Shown piece after piece: positions 44,302 through 56,350 of a stretch of DNA of 64,000 nt (its first letter is position 1; every line of letters begins with the position of its first letter). The notes under the pieces are model-generated. The model had not been told where the DNA came from. It saw only the letters and a program-made list of their open reading frames with translations, and did no database searches. The stretch lies in the NCBI GenBank assembly GCA_003971905.1, contig RSEE01000023.1:372001-436000 (forward strand), written 5' to 3'. A program made the position numbers and the translations under genes. Source of the stretch: Moniliella sp. 'wahieum'. Lineage: Eukaryota > Basidiomycota > Moniliellomycetes > Moniliellales > Moniliellaceae.

Positions 44302-45704
44302 ATGGCCAGGCAGAACGAGCTTGCACACCACACGGCCTTTCGCACCTGGCTTGCCCAGTCCGGCGTCGAGCTGCACCCCACCTTGATCTTTCAGGACGAT
44401 CCCATTACTGGATGGGGGCTCTTTGTTGCCCAAGACGCAGATGAGGGCGCAAGTGCGGGCGTGCCCGCCCACACCAAGGTCCTCCGCATGCCCGCAGCGC
44501 TCGGCATCACGCCCCTTGTCGCCCACACCGCCTTGATGTCCCTCATTGCTTCTCTCTCTTCCCATCCCGATGGGAGCGAGACACGCGCAGCCCTCACGAC
44601 CCTCCATGCGTTTGACCAGCGCAGCACCCTCGTCCTCTACCTCGTTCTTGCTCGCTGTCTCCTCGAAGCTGGCCCCGCTACCGACACCAGTGCTGCCCCC
44701 ACCCTGTCTGCCCACCTTCCCTACATCCGCCTTCTTTCCGATCTGACCCGTCCTCCCCAACCTCGTACACTTCCGCCGAGCTCGCCCTCCTGAGTCACAC
44801 TTCCCTCGGCGCCTCGGTACCGGAAAAGCAGGAGAGAAACTAGCCAGAGCGGCCCAGCTTGCTCAGCGATTTGTCCACTCGCTGTTCCAGCTGGCCAAGG
44901 TCACCTCTCACCCAGCTGCTGCCTGGCTCGCTCCGTCATCTGACAAGCCCTTTCTCTTTTGTGGGAGTGGGGGACTTGTGTCTATGCCTCACGCGCCTTC
45001 CCTGCCACCATGGTCTACCCCGGCACCCAAGATGGGGTACCCATCCCCCCTGGGGCGAAGACTTGGCGCCCATCCTCCTCCCTGGACTGGACAGTTTCAA
45101 CCACCAGCGTCGCGCTCAGGTCGTGTGGCATGTTGGTCGGGCTGCCCAGCCATACCCGGCGCTGGATGCGCTGTTTGCGCGCGAGACCACGCACCTCGAA
45201 GGAGGCCATACCGCCTATCTCGCCTCCAATGGTTCGGCCATTGCGTTCGAAGTGCTCGGACCCGTTGCAAGCGGCGAACAAGTGTTCAACAACTACGGTC
45301 CCAAGGGGAACGAAGAACTGCTGTTTTCTATGGCTTTACCTCCGGATGGACCGGACGATTACGTTCGTCTCACCCTGCCTGTTTCGCCTCCTGTGCTGGT
45401 CGAGCTGAGTCGGTCAAATACGTCGCAGCTCGCCTCGGCAGCCAAGGCGGTAGCCGACTGGAATGGGGGGACAAGGAGACCGGTGGGAGACAAAGGCGTA
45501 CCTCCAGTTGGCCCAGATGCTGCAAGATAAGTTGACGCTCGAAACCGACAGCTTGGCCCGGGCCGCTCCACTCCCGTCGGTCCCGAAACGCGCAAAACCA
45601 ACTTGCTCAACATCATCACCTACCTGACTTGCCAGTGCGACATTCTCTCTAACCGCCCACAAGCCGCAATCGAGCTGGCTAAGGCGGCCGGCACATCCGA
45701 ATGA
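44302..45704 (+). CDS. SET-domain protein lysine methyltransferase (Rubisco-LSMT type)
   Basis: Cytosolic or nuclear lysine methyltransferase of the class with an interrupted SET domain (plant LSMT, SETD3/6, yeast Efm1 and Rkm proteins), which commonly modify elongation factors or ribosomal proteins. ATG 44302 gives MARQNELAHHTAFRTWLAQS, followed by the first SET strand (ITGWGLFVAQDADEGA). The C-terminal SET signature is clear: LLPGLDSFNHQRRAQVVW near 45080, then VASGEQVFNNYGPKGNEELL near 45270-45330, with the catalytic tyrosine in NNYG. A helical substrate-binding domain follows (KTNLLNIITYLTCQCDILSN), ending at 45704. Frame changes near 44790, 45030, 45460 and 45580. The substrate cannot be read from the sequence. 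Confidence 0.82.
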
Positions 45705-45984
45705 ATCGAGCGCGAGTAGAAGGGTAAACCAGAAACACGAGTGCCGTAAAACGTGTCATTCATAATCAGCTGACCGCGAACCTACGTTCATGCGCGCAAC
45801 CCCCAAAACGTAGTTTAGTGTCCGCCGTGTTACCTAAGCGGGCATTGTATGCTATCGGGCCTAAGGCTACGGCTAGCCTGTATCCAGGGTTTTACAGGGC
45901 GGGATAGCGGGCTCGTATCAGCGGCGTGTGTTGGGCTCGCTCTCTGGCACCTTTACTCTGGCCCCTTCCCACCCTCGCCTGACC

Positions 45985-46862
45985 ATGTCCAGAAACTAGT
46001 TCTGAGCGTTGGGGTCGGGGGTGCCACGAGCTCGGGCAAGACAACGCTGAGCAAACACTTGGTTCGACCTGCTCAGTCCGGGGATGAGTCGGGCCGGACC
46101 CCCGCAAGGTTGCTGGTGCAAGACGACTTTGTTCCCGAAGAGAAGGAATTGGTGGAACGAAGCGTGCATGCGACGACTGGGATACGCCCTACGGTCAGTC
46201 GACTACCTTCGTTGGCCAAGGCGATTGCGCATGCCAAAGCGCGCGGGGCGCTGCCGGAGGATAGAGAGTCGATTGATCATCTGAACCAACTCCCACCCGT
46301 ACGGTCAGCGAAACCTTTCGTGCGCATTGGCAGAGTCGCTTTGCGTCCTTGTTGCAAGACCATCCCATCAGGATTGTGATCTCGGAAGGGTTCCTGCTCT
46401 ACTTTTCCCCGCTCGTCCGCCAGCAACTCGATCTCCGCCTCTTCCTCCGTACCCCGCGGGACCAAGTGCTCCAACGTCGGGAGCGTCGGGGAGGGTACAA
46501 TACAGCCGAAGGCACTCACTGGGTGGTGCGTACTGCGTTCACCCTGTCCGTTTGGATTGCGAAGACGATGACTGACATGCGTGACGCCACCTATCGACAC
46601 GTAGGATCCGCCCGGGTACTTTGACAAGTGCGTCTGGCCTGCGTACCAACTCGCTCACCGCAATATGTTTGTCGATGGGGACGTGGAGCACGGGGCGGCG
46701 ATTGACGACAAGGATGGGGAGGGCGATGGTGGGCCGGTTGCCGATCTGGTGTTGATTGAGGACAAGTCGACCGGCACAGAGGACACGGAGGAGATTGAGC
46801 GGCAGGTGAACTTAGCATGCGAGGCAGTGGAGAGGGCAGTGCGCACGCTCTTGGACAAGTAA
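45985..46862 (+). CDS. NRK1: Nicotinamide riboside kinase
   Basis: Phosphorylates nicotinamide riboside to NMN in the NAD+ salvage pathway. The P-loop VGVGGATSSGKTTLSKHL (Walker A) is near 46008-46060, preceded by KLVLS. Then ARLLVQDDFVPEE, a segment with DWDTPYG-like residues near 46170-46195, and HLNQLPPV near 46280, a family landmark. Further on are RIVISEGFLLYFSPLVRQQL (near 46370), LRLFLRTPRDQVLQRRERRG (lid), TAEGTHWV, and FDKCVWPAYQLAH near 46620. The acidic C-terminus includes IEDKSTGTEDTEEIERQV and ends at 46862. ATG 45985 is the nearest start; it needs one base restored to enter the P-loop frame. Four or so frame changes. It lies in the same direction as the SET gene, 280 bp downstream. 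Confidence 0.88.
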
Positions 46863-47482
46863 GTGGATGGAGATGGTTTGCTCGCCATATGTCGAACGTC
46901 AGGGGTATCGATAGCGCCCCGCTGTATCCGCGGCTGTTTTGCCGCAGACGATGGACTGTTTGGCGACGGGTCCAAAGGGACCACCGGTGTTAAATTATTG
47001 CTCCAAGCCTTTGTGTACCACGGCAACCTTGGCGTAATTGCCTTTCCCTCCTTGGTTGTTGCTTGCACGCCGCCATCCTTGATGGGTTGGCAGACATAGC
47101 CGGACAGAGCAGTAGCACCTATACCATTCATCGCCTGCACGCACTATGCGTCCTCTTCTGCTTGCGGTTGCGGTTCCATTCAATATTGCCTGTGCAACAC
47201 GCGTACCACAGCCAACGCCCCCCTGAAGGTGTGGAACTGGCAGGCGGAATATTCTGGTTCCGCTGCGTGGATCATGTTGATTTGACTCTACCGCCTGGAG
47301 CAGGTGTTGGTGTTGAGCGTGATAAATGGGGCGAACAACGCTCTGGCACCCGCGTCATCACGCGTCCTCTCCCGTCTTCGACTTGCCATGCCCAGTGCTG
47401 CCCTACCAAGGCGCCGTTCCATCCTGTCCAGCAACAAGCCCCTCAACTAGTCCAGCCACCTGACGGCCATTTCAGCAAGGCC
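46863..47482. other. Gene-free stretch upstream of Aurora kinase
   Basis: About 600 bases with no domain. Contains the Aurora promoter and possibly its first coding residues (an ATG at 47388 reads MPSAALPRRRSILSSNKP before going out of frame). Confidence 0.5.
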
Positions 47483-48779
47483 ATGTACGCCAAACCAGCC
47501 TATGGCATGCCCCGTGCTCCAGGCCAACAAGCTACCCGTCTACCAAAACCCCCGGCTGCCGCTGCCGCTGCTGCTCCGCCAGGGCAACGCCAGGTGGGCA
47601 CCTACGATGGTGGACTGGAGCGCGACGAGCTTCGTGGTCGCCGGACCGCTTCGGCCAGCGTCAATGCCGCGCTGGCATTGGACAGCAGTGCACCTGGGTA
47701 CGCCTTGTTTCCTTCGTTTCTGCCTTGGTTGGGAGCACGTTGCTGACGCGATGCCATTTGTTGCCGGTGGCAGGGAGGTGATGCACAAGTTGACCAAGCA
47801 ATGGCGTCTGAAAGATTTTGAGCTGGGCCGCGGGCTGGGCAAGGGCAAGTTTGGGCGTGTGTTTATTGCGCGAACGCGGCAGCCGCCGCAGTACGTGTTG
47901 GCGCTCAAGTGCATGTACAAGAACGAGATTGTCAAGGACGGCCTCGAGGAGCAGATTCGTCGTGAGATTGAGATTCAGATGAACTTGCGCCATCCCAACG
48001 TGCTCAAGCTCCATGGTTATTTCCACGACGAGGGCCGGATCTTTCTCATGGTCGAGTTTGCCGCCCGCGGCGAATTCTACAAGTACATGAACTCCCTTCC
48101 CTACCGTCGCTTCCCCGAGCCAACAGCAGCCAAGGTATGTCGCCCCTGTCTGTCTGCTCGTCTCTTCTTATTCTTGTTCTTACCACTCACGCACCCTCCC
48201 CTCTCCCGATCCAGTACATTGCCCAGATGGCCGATGCACTCCAGTATTTGCATTCCAAAAACGTCATTCATCGTGACATTAAGCCAGAGAACCTGTTGAT
48301 GGGCATCCACGGCGAACTCAAGATCTCTGATTTTGGGTGGAGCGTGCATGCGCCGGGCAACCGGAGGCAAACCATGTGTGGAACACTTGACTACCTGCCA
48401 CCCGAGATGGTCGAGCACCGTGCGCATGGCAAAGGTGTGGATCTCTGGGCGCTCGGCGTACTCACGTACGAATTTTGCCAGGGAGATCCTCCCTTTGAGG
48501 AGGATCGGCCTACCTCAACGTACGATCGCATCGCCAATGTTGATCTTCGACTGCCCTCTCGCCTTTCTCCCGAAGTGCAGGACTTGATCCGGAGGGTACG
48601 TCCTTCTGTCCCCGCCGTTGCTTCTCGCTGCCATGCCTGACCTTTCCTTTTTTCCCCTGCCCATCCAGCTGCTTCGCAAGGAGCCTCATAAACGTCTGCC
48701 GCTTACTGACGTTCTTACCCACCCTTGGATCGTCAAATATGATCCCCAAGCTGCGGCCCGCGCCAGCTCGCGGTACTAA
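47483..48779 (+). CDS. IPL1: Aurora kinase (Ipl1/Ark1)
   Basis: Chromosomal-passenger Ser/Thr kinase that corrects kinetochore-microtubule attachment. After a short Ala/Pro/Gln-rich N-terminus the kinase domain starts [18 protein letters not shown]. It continues with [13 protein letters not shown] (catalytic lysine), [24 protein letters not shown] and the Aurora hallmark [13 protein letters not shown] (activation-loop Thr). It ends [20 protein letters not shown], with stop 48777-48779. Three introns obey GT-AG and keep phase: 47698-47773, 48135-48214 and 48596-48668. This is one of the few long genes here with no visible frame break. Start 47483 opens the frame used by the kinase; ATG 47388 is an alternative if one indel lies between. 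Dad2, encoded at 56473, is an established Aurora-regulated complex member in yeast. Confidence 0.95.
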
Positions 48780-49414
48780 CCATCCCCCCCTTCCAAGCAC
48801 GTCTTGGCTGCTTGTTTGGTCGTGTGCATCATGCATCTCGCCTCACTGTTTTCGTTTTTCACTCCCCTCTTCGTGTTCCCTGTCGCGGCTACTGGCCATA
48901 TTTCTCAATGATGCTTTACTCTGTGTCCCTGGCTTGGATTGAATGTAGAAGCCCAGGTCACGGCGTGGGTGCGGGTACGGGTCAGAGGAGTAAGACCGTT
49001 TTGAACGGGGTGGGTCATGTTGCGTTGACGCATGGATCGGAGGGTGGCATATGGCAGTGGGGCGGCATGGTAAGTGTGCCCAACAAGCAATCATCGTTAT
49101 ACGTTACGTTAATCATCGATCGCCTGGGATCCCATACGTAGCAGTCCTAAGTATAAGCGCACCCATTCATTCCGCGGGGCGGAAGTAGCGCGTCCGCATG
49201 TGGCGCTGCCGATCGGCGTTTGGCGTTTGGCGCCTGGGTTGGCTTCTGCCTCTGACACGTCTCCCCACGCCTCCTGCCCAACCAACCCACACGACACTCC
49301 CCTTCCCAACAGCTGCCCCCCCACATTCCCCCTCCAACCTCCAATGTGGTGCGCTCCTCTCCACTCACCTGCACACAAGGATGCATGCTGACCTTCCCGC
49401 TCTTTCCCGCGCAG
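48780..49414. other. No clear gene; 5' part of the CHY gene may lie here
   Basis: About 635 bases. One or more upstream exons of the CHY zinc-finger gene should be in this stretch, since the domain begins in mid-fold at 49415, but I could not fix them. Pyrimidine-rich tracts at 49240-49340 and 49395-49414 (TCTTTCCCGCGCAG) look like intron ends. Confidence 0.45.
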
Positions 49415-50092
49415 CAAGCATGTTCTCAATGCCCAAGTGGCCATCCGCGCCCCGTGCTGCCGGAAATGGTTTGACGTACGTGCCTTTCCCTCCCCCTTCC
49501 CTGTCGTACTGGCTACCCTAACCCCTTCCCTACCCAGTGCCCCGAGTGCCATGCCGAAACACAAGACCACCCACTCAAGAAAACAACCGAGATGGTGATG
49601 GTGTGCAAAAAGTGCCGGCGTGCGTTCCGGAAGGATTTGGGCACGTTTGATGAGACCGACGAGTACTGCCCCCATTGCGACAACCATTACGTCGTCGAGG
49701 CCAAGACGGCCAAACCAATGTACGGCGTAGAAGGCCAAGACTCTCGGATGGACAACCAGTACGTTTTTCTTCATTTTTTTCTCTCTCTTGTCCCCCTCCC
49801 CCCCCCGCCCCTCGCCTTCCGCCTTTCCTCTGGCGACCGTGTGATGACAAGGATGCTGACGAATGTTAGCATGTACGCCGATGCTCGGGCGCAATTCGAT
49901 CCTCGTCTCGACTTTTTCCGCACCGAGGTCGAGGCCCAGGCTTCGGAGCGGCTGGATCAGGGCGGTGTGGTGGGAGCCTTGCGCGCGCAAAAGGAGGGCG
50001 AGACGGCGGCTGTGGCACCAGCATCCGAAACGCTGCTCAAGCAGCGGGCAGCTGAGTTGGACATTAATGATGACGACCTCGATTGGAGTTGA
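49415..50092 (+). CDS. CHY zinc-finger protein (Hot13-like), 5' end not resolved
   Basis: CHY-type zinc-binding protein, family of yeast Hot13, which assists the Mia40/Erv1 oxidative relay in the mitochondrial intermembrane space; longer fungal members are uncharacterised. Exons joined across introns 49476-49537 and 49759-49869 read KHVLNAQVAIRAPCCRKWFD, CPECHAETQDHPLKKTTEM, VCKKCRRAFRKDL, YCPHCDNHYVVEAKT, then an acidic tail ending DDDLDWS at 50092. The zinc ligands (CC, CxxC, CxxC, CxxC, H) fit the family. The second intron has a CTGAC branch site 6 bases before its AG. The first cysteines and start codon should lie upstream. The acidic 70-residue tail is longer than in Hot13. Confidence 0.78.
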
Positions 50093-52661
50093 GCGGGGAA
50101 CCGGGAACGCGGTTCGGTTCCGCTCATGGAACGCAGCGAAGAATGGATCTTTGCAGCATGCAGGTTTCGGCTTGTCGGTTTGTCGGTTAGGTTCCACGCA
50201 GCGGGATGAGCTGCTCGAAACGCGGGCATTGCCACAGATGGATCTGTTCTCTGTTCTCTGTGTTCTGTTCCCGGGTTTGTCCGGCCTGACGTGTTGGTGA
50301 CGAACAGGCTATACCCCCCTCCCCACTCTGGCGCCCACTTGCCCTCGACATCTCGGCACTGCTGGATTAAGACCAAGGCCGGAGGGGGACGGTGCAGGCT
50401 GCAGCAGGTTCGGTCGCGGGACTACCGTTGCATTGCTGTTCTTTTGTTGTCATGTACCTTGTTCCATCTGCGGGGACATTGAACGTCTATCGTCGAAAGT
50501 TGAACGTCGAACGCTAATCACCGCAATCCTGCTTCTCTCGCCTGGGACGTACTTGATCTTCTTGTAGGCTGCTGTTATGATCAGTTGGCCTCTTTACTCT
50601 CTGGTAGTTACGGAACACTCACAGAGATATTGTGTTGACCACCACGAGTCCACAGCCCATCATCTTCGCTTTCAGTCGCGCCTGACGCGATGCAGAGCGT
50701 CGGGCCAGGCGTGCGGGACGTCACGGAGTTCCGGCTTCGGAACTTGTCCCAGCTCATAGGTCTAGCTCTCCATCCCCTTTCGCCAACCCCGCTAGCTAGC
50801 CCGGTGACAAAATGGAATAGAGTACCCATCAGTTTTCGAAGTTTTTTTTACAAGAGACCGCTTGACGATATCCGTCTCCACTGTACTCACGCACCATCTG
50901 GAGTTTATGAGTGAAGGAGATGGAAGCCAGAGGGTCCTGACATAGTGGCGACTGCACTGGCCTCTTCACTGTAGTAACAGGAACAAGCAGGGCACGCCGG
51001 TTCATTGAGTGGACTCGTTTATCCTGCGAATGGTATGAATTCAGAGTGAATATAGATGTGCGCTATATAGATTCCAACAGAGGAGTGGCGTCACGCGTCG
51101 AAGCTTCGTCTGGTCCAAGAATTCGGTTGAGCTGCGCCGAAAGAGCGCATCAATATATGCACGCACTCTCCTAGGGCCGCAGCGCATCTTCTCTCCCGCT
51201 TGCAGCTTCAAGCTGCGGAAGCGCAAGTGCTGCTCTGCAAACGCCACCCCCGCCCTAGCCGAAGCGATCGACACTACATTAGCCGATGAAAAGCGGAGAT
51301 CGACGAGGGAGAAATCCATCGAAGAGAAGGAGGGATTGCCGGTTGGGCCTAACCGCGGCCTAACCGCGGCCTAACCGCGGCCTAACCGCGCGGTGGCAAG
51401 ACCGTATAACGCACTGCAGAGGGTATATGTATACCTGGTCTAGCACAACCGTCGTCGTGCGACCGGTTTTGTATATAGGACAGCTGATACACAACGCTGC
51501 TGAGAAACGAGACGTGAAAAAGAGACTATGAAGGGGAGGGGTGCTATATATCACAGAGACAGTATACCCCAGTACCCTCATAGGTGTGATGCATGTGAGC
51601 GAGCATTGTTGCGAGCAGGGGATGATCGATGATCTCCAGCCACAGCGCGCAATAACGTCGGCAAAAGTGGGGGCACTGACGGGATTGAATATCGACAGAC
51701 TACGCCAACGTTATAACATTTGAGGAAGGGTCTCCGGGCCATGCTGCCCCGGGCAAAAAAGGGAGGGTAGAGAATTGCAACTGCACTGTTGACTCGGGGG
51801 GCTAGCGCTTAGCGCTTACCGTTACCGGCGGATACCAGTTTCGGCTATTAGGCGTTATGGATATTAGGTGCATCGGGCCTGGCGGGACAGAGGTGTGGCT
51901 GAGAGCTGCGATTGAGAGCCGAGAGCTGGAGAGCTGAAATCGCTCCCACAGGCCACAAGGGCAGAAGGATGGGCTGAGACGTGCGCGTCGTAGCTCGCGA
52001 ATTAGAACCACAACTCTATATCGCAACCACTTTTGCTGGCGGGGATGAAAGCGGGGGAGCGGGCATATTAAGGTACATCGAATGTTGGCTGGAAACATAG
52101 GTACGTACGTGCGCAGTGGAGCATGGTGCCTGGGGCGTGGTGCGGGGAGAGGGAGATCGGCGGGGCAAGGGGCGCAGTGGGCGGAGCTGCTGGGCGCGGG
52201 AGGAAGGGGCAGTGTGTGGTATGGAGGGAGGGGCCGCGACTGTGTGGCAGTGGTAGGGGCAGTGGCAGTGGCAGTGGCGGTGGCGGTGGCGGTGAAGGCG
52301 ACCCAGCGGGAGGGGTGCGAATAGAGAGGGTGTGTTACTAGGGGGTCCTGTCATGCGGCTGCGTCGGCCTTGGGCGGCGCCGTGCCAGGGAGTGGAGTGA
52401 TGCGAGGCCTGGCCGGTGATCTGCCCTGGGATGATCTCGATGATCGATGATCGCTGCTCGATGTCGATTAGGCTCAGACGTGCGCCGACGGCCCGCAGGC
52501 GCCCCCTCGTGCCCAGGCACTGCAGGGCGCCACCCAGACAGCAACGTGGTGCAGCAGCATGCAGCAGCCCAACCCCCCTCCGCCTCCCCCACCCCCCCTC
52601 CGTCTGCCTCTCCTCCCCCGCCTGCTCCCTCCCCACCACCACCACCACCACCACCCTCGCC
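50093..52661. other. Gene-free stretch upstream of the Rho-GAP gene
   Basis: About 2.6 kb without recognisable genes. It includes GAACGTCTATCG and GTTGAACGTCGAACG near 50490, the GC-rich minisatellite at 51346-51389, and TCGATGATCGATGATCGC near 52437. A 92-residue minus-strand frame ending at 51041 has normal composition but no family; not called. Confidence 0.6.
51346..51389. repeat. Minisatellite, 4 x 11 bp (GGCCTAACCGC)
   Basis: Four perfect head-to-tail copies of GGCCTAACCGC, so that CCGCGG palindromes recur every 11 bases. The unit holds CCTAAC, telomere-like by chance; the array is internal and too short to be telomeric. Confidence 0.92.
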
Positions 52662-55490
52662 ATGAGGAGCAGCCGCCCTCGCACGCGCTCTCCCCCCCCC
52701 GCACGCCCATCAGCCCCCGCCCCCGCTACCCCACCGCACGCCCTCCCCCGTCCCACCACCCCAGCCTCAATCCCAATCTCAAACCCAACCCCAACCCCCA
52801 TCCCAACCCCAACCGCCCTGGTCCGCCGCCGCCGCCGTCATGCGCTTCGGCCGCACTCTTGCCCGCCGCCCTCGCCCCGTACCGAGCCCGACCCATCAGC
52901 TCATCCTGCCCCCGCTCGTCGCCCCACCTTGTCTGACCTCCCCTCCCCCCCGCATCCACCGTATTTGGTGTGCCCCTCAACCAGTCGCTCGCCCTTGCCA
53001 GTGTCCTCATCAACTCGCCCTCCCTCCCACCACCACAATGCTCCTGTCCAGATGCCGCGTGTCTGAGGCCCCCTACAGCTGCTGCAGTCCACTCTGCTTC
53101 GACCCCTGCTTCAACTTCATCACCCTCTTGGAACGCATGGGGTCGTGTGCCTCTGGTTGTGGCCAAGCTTGGCAACCTGCTCAAAACCGAGGCGGTTGAG
53201 ACCGAAGGCATTTTCCGCAAGGTGGGGTCACAGCGACGTATGAAGCTACTACAGCAAGCCTTTGAGTGTCCCCCCGACTATGGTCGTCGGCTCCAATGGG
53301 CTAGCGAGTCATTTACCGTCCATGACGCCGCCTGCGTTTTACGCCGTTATATCACTTCCCTCCCTGAGCCCCTGGTGCCCATCTCGCTCTGGGAGTATTT
53401 CCGTGACGTTGTGGTGGATGATAACGTGGCGCCCCTAGATCCCTCTGGTCCTACCCTCAGCACGACAGGCGTGCATCGGGGTTAGTTGGCTCGGCCAACA
53501 GGTGGGCGGCTGCTTCGGCAGCAGCAGGGGGGCATGCGATGACCGCTTCACAGTCCAACTTGTCTACTGCCCCACCCCGTTCGGCTCCAGCATCCGTCCC
53601 AGCGTCCCAATCTCAAACCCGTCCCCACTCGACCGCATCGGGGGCCACCATTGCGACGAATCCGCGCGAGGCAATTGCTCGATTCGACCAATTGATCCAG
53701 CAGTGTCCCAGCGCAAACCGGGATTTACTCCTGTATCTGCTTGACATGCTCGCTGTCTTTGCAGGTAAAGCCGATGCAAACCGCATGACGGCCAAGAACT
53801 TGGCCGTCATTTTCCAGCCGGGTTTCTTTTACCACCCCTCACTCCTCACCAAGCCCGAAGAACATCAGTTGGCCGTCTTGGCCCTCGAGTTTCTCATTAA
53901 CCAGCAATCATTCTTCACCTGCGGTTACCAACCTGCTGGACAACCTGGAGCCACTAAGGTAGGCGAATCTGCCAACCTGTCCTCGTCCAATGAGCGGGCG
54001 GTGGGGGTGGGAGTGGGGGTAGGGCTGGCCGAAGTAGTTCAGCCGGCCCACCGTCCTCTGTTCCCTCTGGCGGAGGAAACAGTGCCCCTTACCGATCTAA
54101 TCCATCTTCCCGCCCAACCTCGGTCCATCAGGCTCTTCTCAGCATTCTACCCAACGCACACCTCATCTGGGTCTCCCCAACGCGTCATCGACGAAGGGCT
54201 TGCCCCCGCCCGTTGCATATGCACCCAAACTTCTCCGTGTCTCTTCCAAACAAGCGTCGTTTTTGTCCGAGACTTCTTCCAAGACAGAATGTTCTGGTGC
54301 ACATGCCCACCCCCGGGGACGAGCTGACACCGACAATATCCACCGAGGTATCTGAGATGTCGCGAGTGACCACCAGCGAGAATGTTTCTGACCTCACCGG
54401 TCTCACCGGCTCCAAACAAACCGCTATCCCCCTCGCACCGGTACGAGCGGCGTCCCCATCCTCGTTCGTTCGTCCTCTCTCACCAACTCTGGTCCTCGCT
54501 CTGGAAAAGAAGAGGGTATGGCGTTCTCAATCGGCGCGTGTGCCAACCACTTCGCATCGGCTCAGCACCGGAGCCAGTCCGCGACGCTCCGACCCCCCAT
54601 CCGGGAAAGAACCTTCTCCTGTATCCGGTGGCGTACACTTGCTAAGAGGCACCATTCAGCTCCCTCGCGGGTCGAGTCGGGCCGTAGGCCCGTTCCCTTT
54701 CCCGATGCTCCTCCACTGACCAAGGTGAATCAGTCGCGTTCTCCTCGTCCAGTTAAACCACCTCATTCCACACCTGCACCTGCACCCACACTTGCTCCCA
54801 CTCCAGCCCCACCTCCAACATCCAATCCACCCGCCGTTTTAAAGTCCACATCCGTCGACTCGTCAAACATCCCAAAGACTGGCAATTGCTCCTTGCCCCT
54901 TTCGGGCCCGGTGTTGGACGAGAAAAAAGAGGGGACAGCTCGCTCTGCCAAGAAGAATTGGCGCAGTACGCTGTCCAGCCTCTTTGCCGTGGCTCAACCG
55001 GCTGGGAAACAAGAGGTAGGACCACCCAATCCTGGACCCGCAGGAACAAAGCCGACGGTTCCTTCCCTCAGATTGGACCACCGTTACTTCCTGCGGCTTC
55101 GCCTCGCCTGCCTCGCCTACCTCCTCTCAAATTGGATGAACCTGTCCGTGCGCGTACTCCACTTGGCTCGGCAGCCCGAGCACAAACCCTACGTCCACAC
55201 TTTCCTCCTAAAGCAGAGGAACCGGAACAGGGGGGTATCACACCTCGGCCCCCTGCACGAGCCCAAACACTTTCCCCCTTCCTGGGCCTCAGAAGACCCA
55301 ACAGTCCACAGCTCCACTACCTACCTCGGGCGACGCTTTGCATTCTCACTCTCGACTGGATCGAGAGGATCGGATGAAGCGGGCAGAAGAATGGGGATGC
55401 AATGGTCATCTCCGTTCCCATTCTCCTTCTTCATCCTCTCGTCCCACGCATGTCCGTCGGTCCAGGATGAGTGTGGTGGTGAAGGTGTAA
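52662..55490 (+). CDS. Rho GTPase-activating protein (Sac7/Bag7/Lrg-like)
   Basis: RhoGAP that switches off a Rho GTPase, most likely Rho1, in cell-wall integrity and actin control. The domain begins VFGVPLNQSLALASVLINSP near 52970, as in Sac7/Bag7, then VPLVVAKLGNLLKTEAVETE and GIFRKVGSQRR with the arginine finger near 53212, VLRRYITSLPEPLVPISLWE near 53335, NRDLLLYLLDMLAVFAG near 53720, and NRMTAKNLAVIFQPGFF near 53780. A long Ser/Pro/Thr-rich C-terminal region follows. It includes KKNWRSTLSSLFAVAQ near 54950 and ends MSVVVKV at 55490. The N-terminus from ATG 52662 is Pro/Arg-rich and low-complexity; ATG 52840 is an alternative start. A disordered insert splits the domain between 53440 and 53640. 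Many frame changes. Confidence 0.83.
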
Positions 55491-55673
55491 GGTAAGAGGC
55501 CCGACGAAACGGCGGGACCGATTCGTCTTGCTTTCAATTGCTTGCACCTTGCTCTTTGCACTTTGCTCTTCGAACCTTACACCTTGCGCCTTGCTCTTTC
55601 TTTCATTTTCCAACTCTCCCCTCTTCTTACACTTTCTCGCCCCGCCCACGACGGTCGATCCACTCTGGTGCTT

Positions 55674-56290
55674 TGCTACAGACGAGATGTTTCTCTCAAC
55701 CAACGTTTTACGGGTTTTTTTTTACCCTCACTCGCATCTCCTGCGTCACGGATCCCGGTTTTTTTTTTTATATCTAAGCCCATCTCTTCGTGTGTTGCCA
55801 CTACCGAGTAGACTGCTTCTCTCTTTACGTTTCCCCCCAACGTTCCTTTCCTCTGGGCATGCCATTGCAGAAGGAACTTGCTGTATGCGATGCCCGCATG
55901 TCTGTCTCTCCCCCTCTCTCGATCGGGGTCCAGCGTACGGTAGGCACAGGGAGGACACACGGTCATCTCATACGTCGTTTTGTTGTAGTGCATAAACAGG
56001 ATAGATCCGGGATCCATCTGCGCACGACAGCGCATGAGATCCCAGAGGGTAGTGGTGTTATTGACCGCGTCTTGGTGTGCGCGTCCAGAAGCATTGCAGT
56101 GCAACCTTGATCTCACAATAAGGGCCGGTGGCCCGCCCTTAAAGAGTACTCGCCCTCTCGTCTTCCCGGTAACCAATAACTGCCGGACTTGTAGGACGTC
56201 CACCGTTCCATTTTGCTGGTGAACGCGGGGGGTAAAGCGTTTATTTCTCTCCGCAACAAAAGGTGGAAGCAGGGCATCAACATCACACAT
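55674..56290 (-). CDS. Hypothetical protein, 204 aa
   Basis: Uninterrupted frame from ATG 56290 (MCDVDALLPPFVAERNKRF) to a stop at 55674. Composition is that of a globular protein, unlike the Pro/Ala/Arg-rich false frames common in this window. Visible features: VLQVRQLLVTGKTRGRVLF near 56190, a possible Cys-pair segment (MTVCPPCAYRTLDPDRERG near 55950), and a Lys/Arg-rich end (EGKKKPVKRWLRE). No family recognised, no signal peptide, no membrane helix. Position supports a gene: it ends about 180 bp from the convergent Rho-GAP and starts about 180 bp from the divergent DAD2, sharing with it the E-box dyad at 56351. Poly-T runs at 55718 and 55760 could hide indels. Confidence 0.45.
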
Positions 56291-56350
56291 CACACACTGT
56301 GTGTCACGTGCCGGCCCACCACATGTCACACGTCACAAGTCACAACCGCT

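Noticed and set aside
49109-50197. Minus-strand frame of 362 residues over the CHY zinc-finger gene
   Set aside because: It covers exons and introns of a recognisable gene on the other strand and has no family features.
51346-51389. Internal telomere repeat (CCTAAC)
   Set aside because: The unit is 11 bp and GC-rich, with only four copies; CCTAAC arises by chance inside it.
52082-52660. Extra upstream exon of the Rho-GAP gene
   Set aside because: The frames are Gly/Val or Arg/Gly repeats from GGCAGTGGCAGTGGC-type DNA, with no similarity to the family N-terminus.
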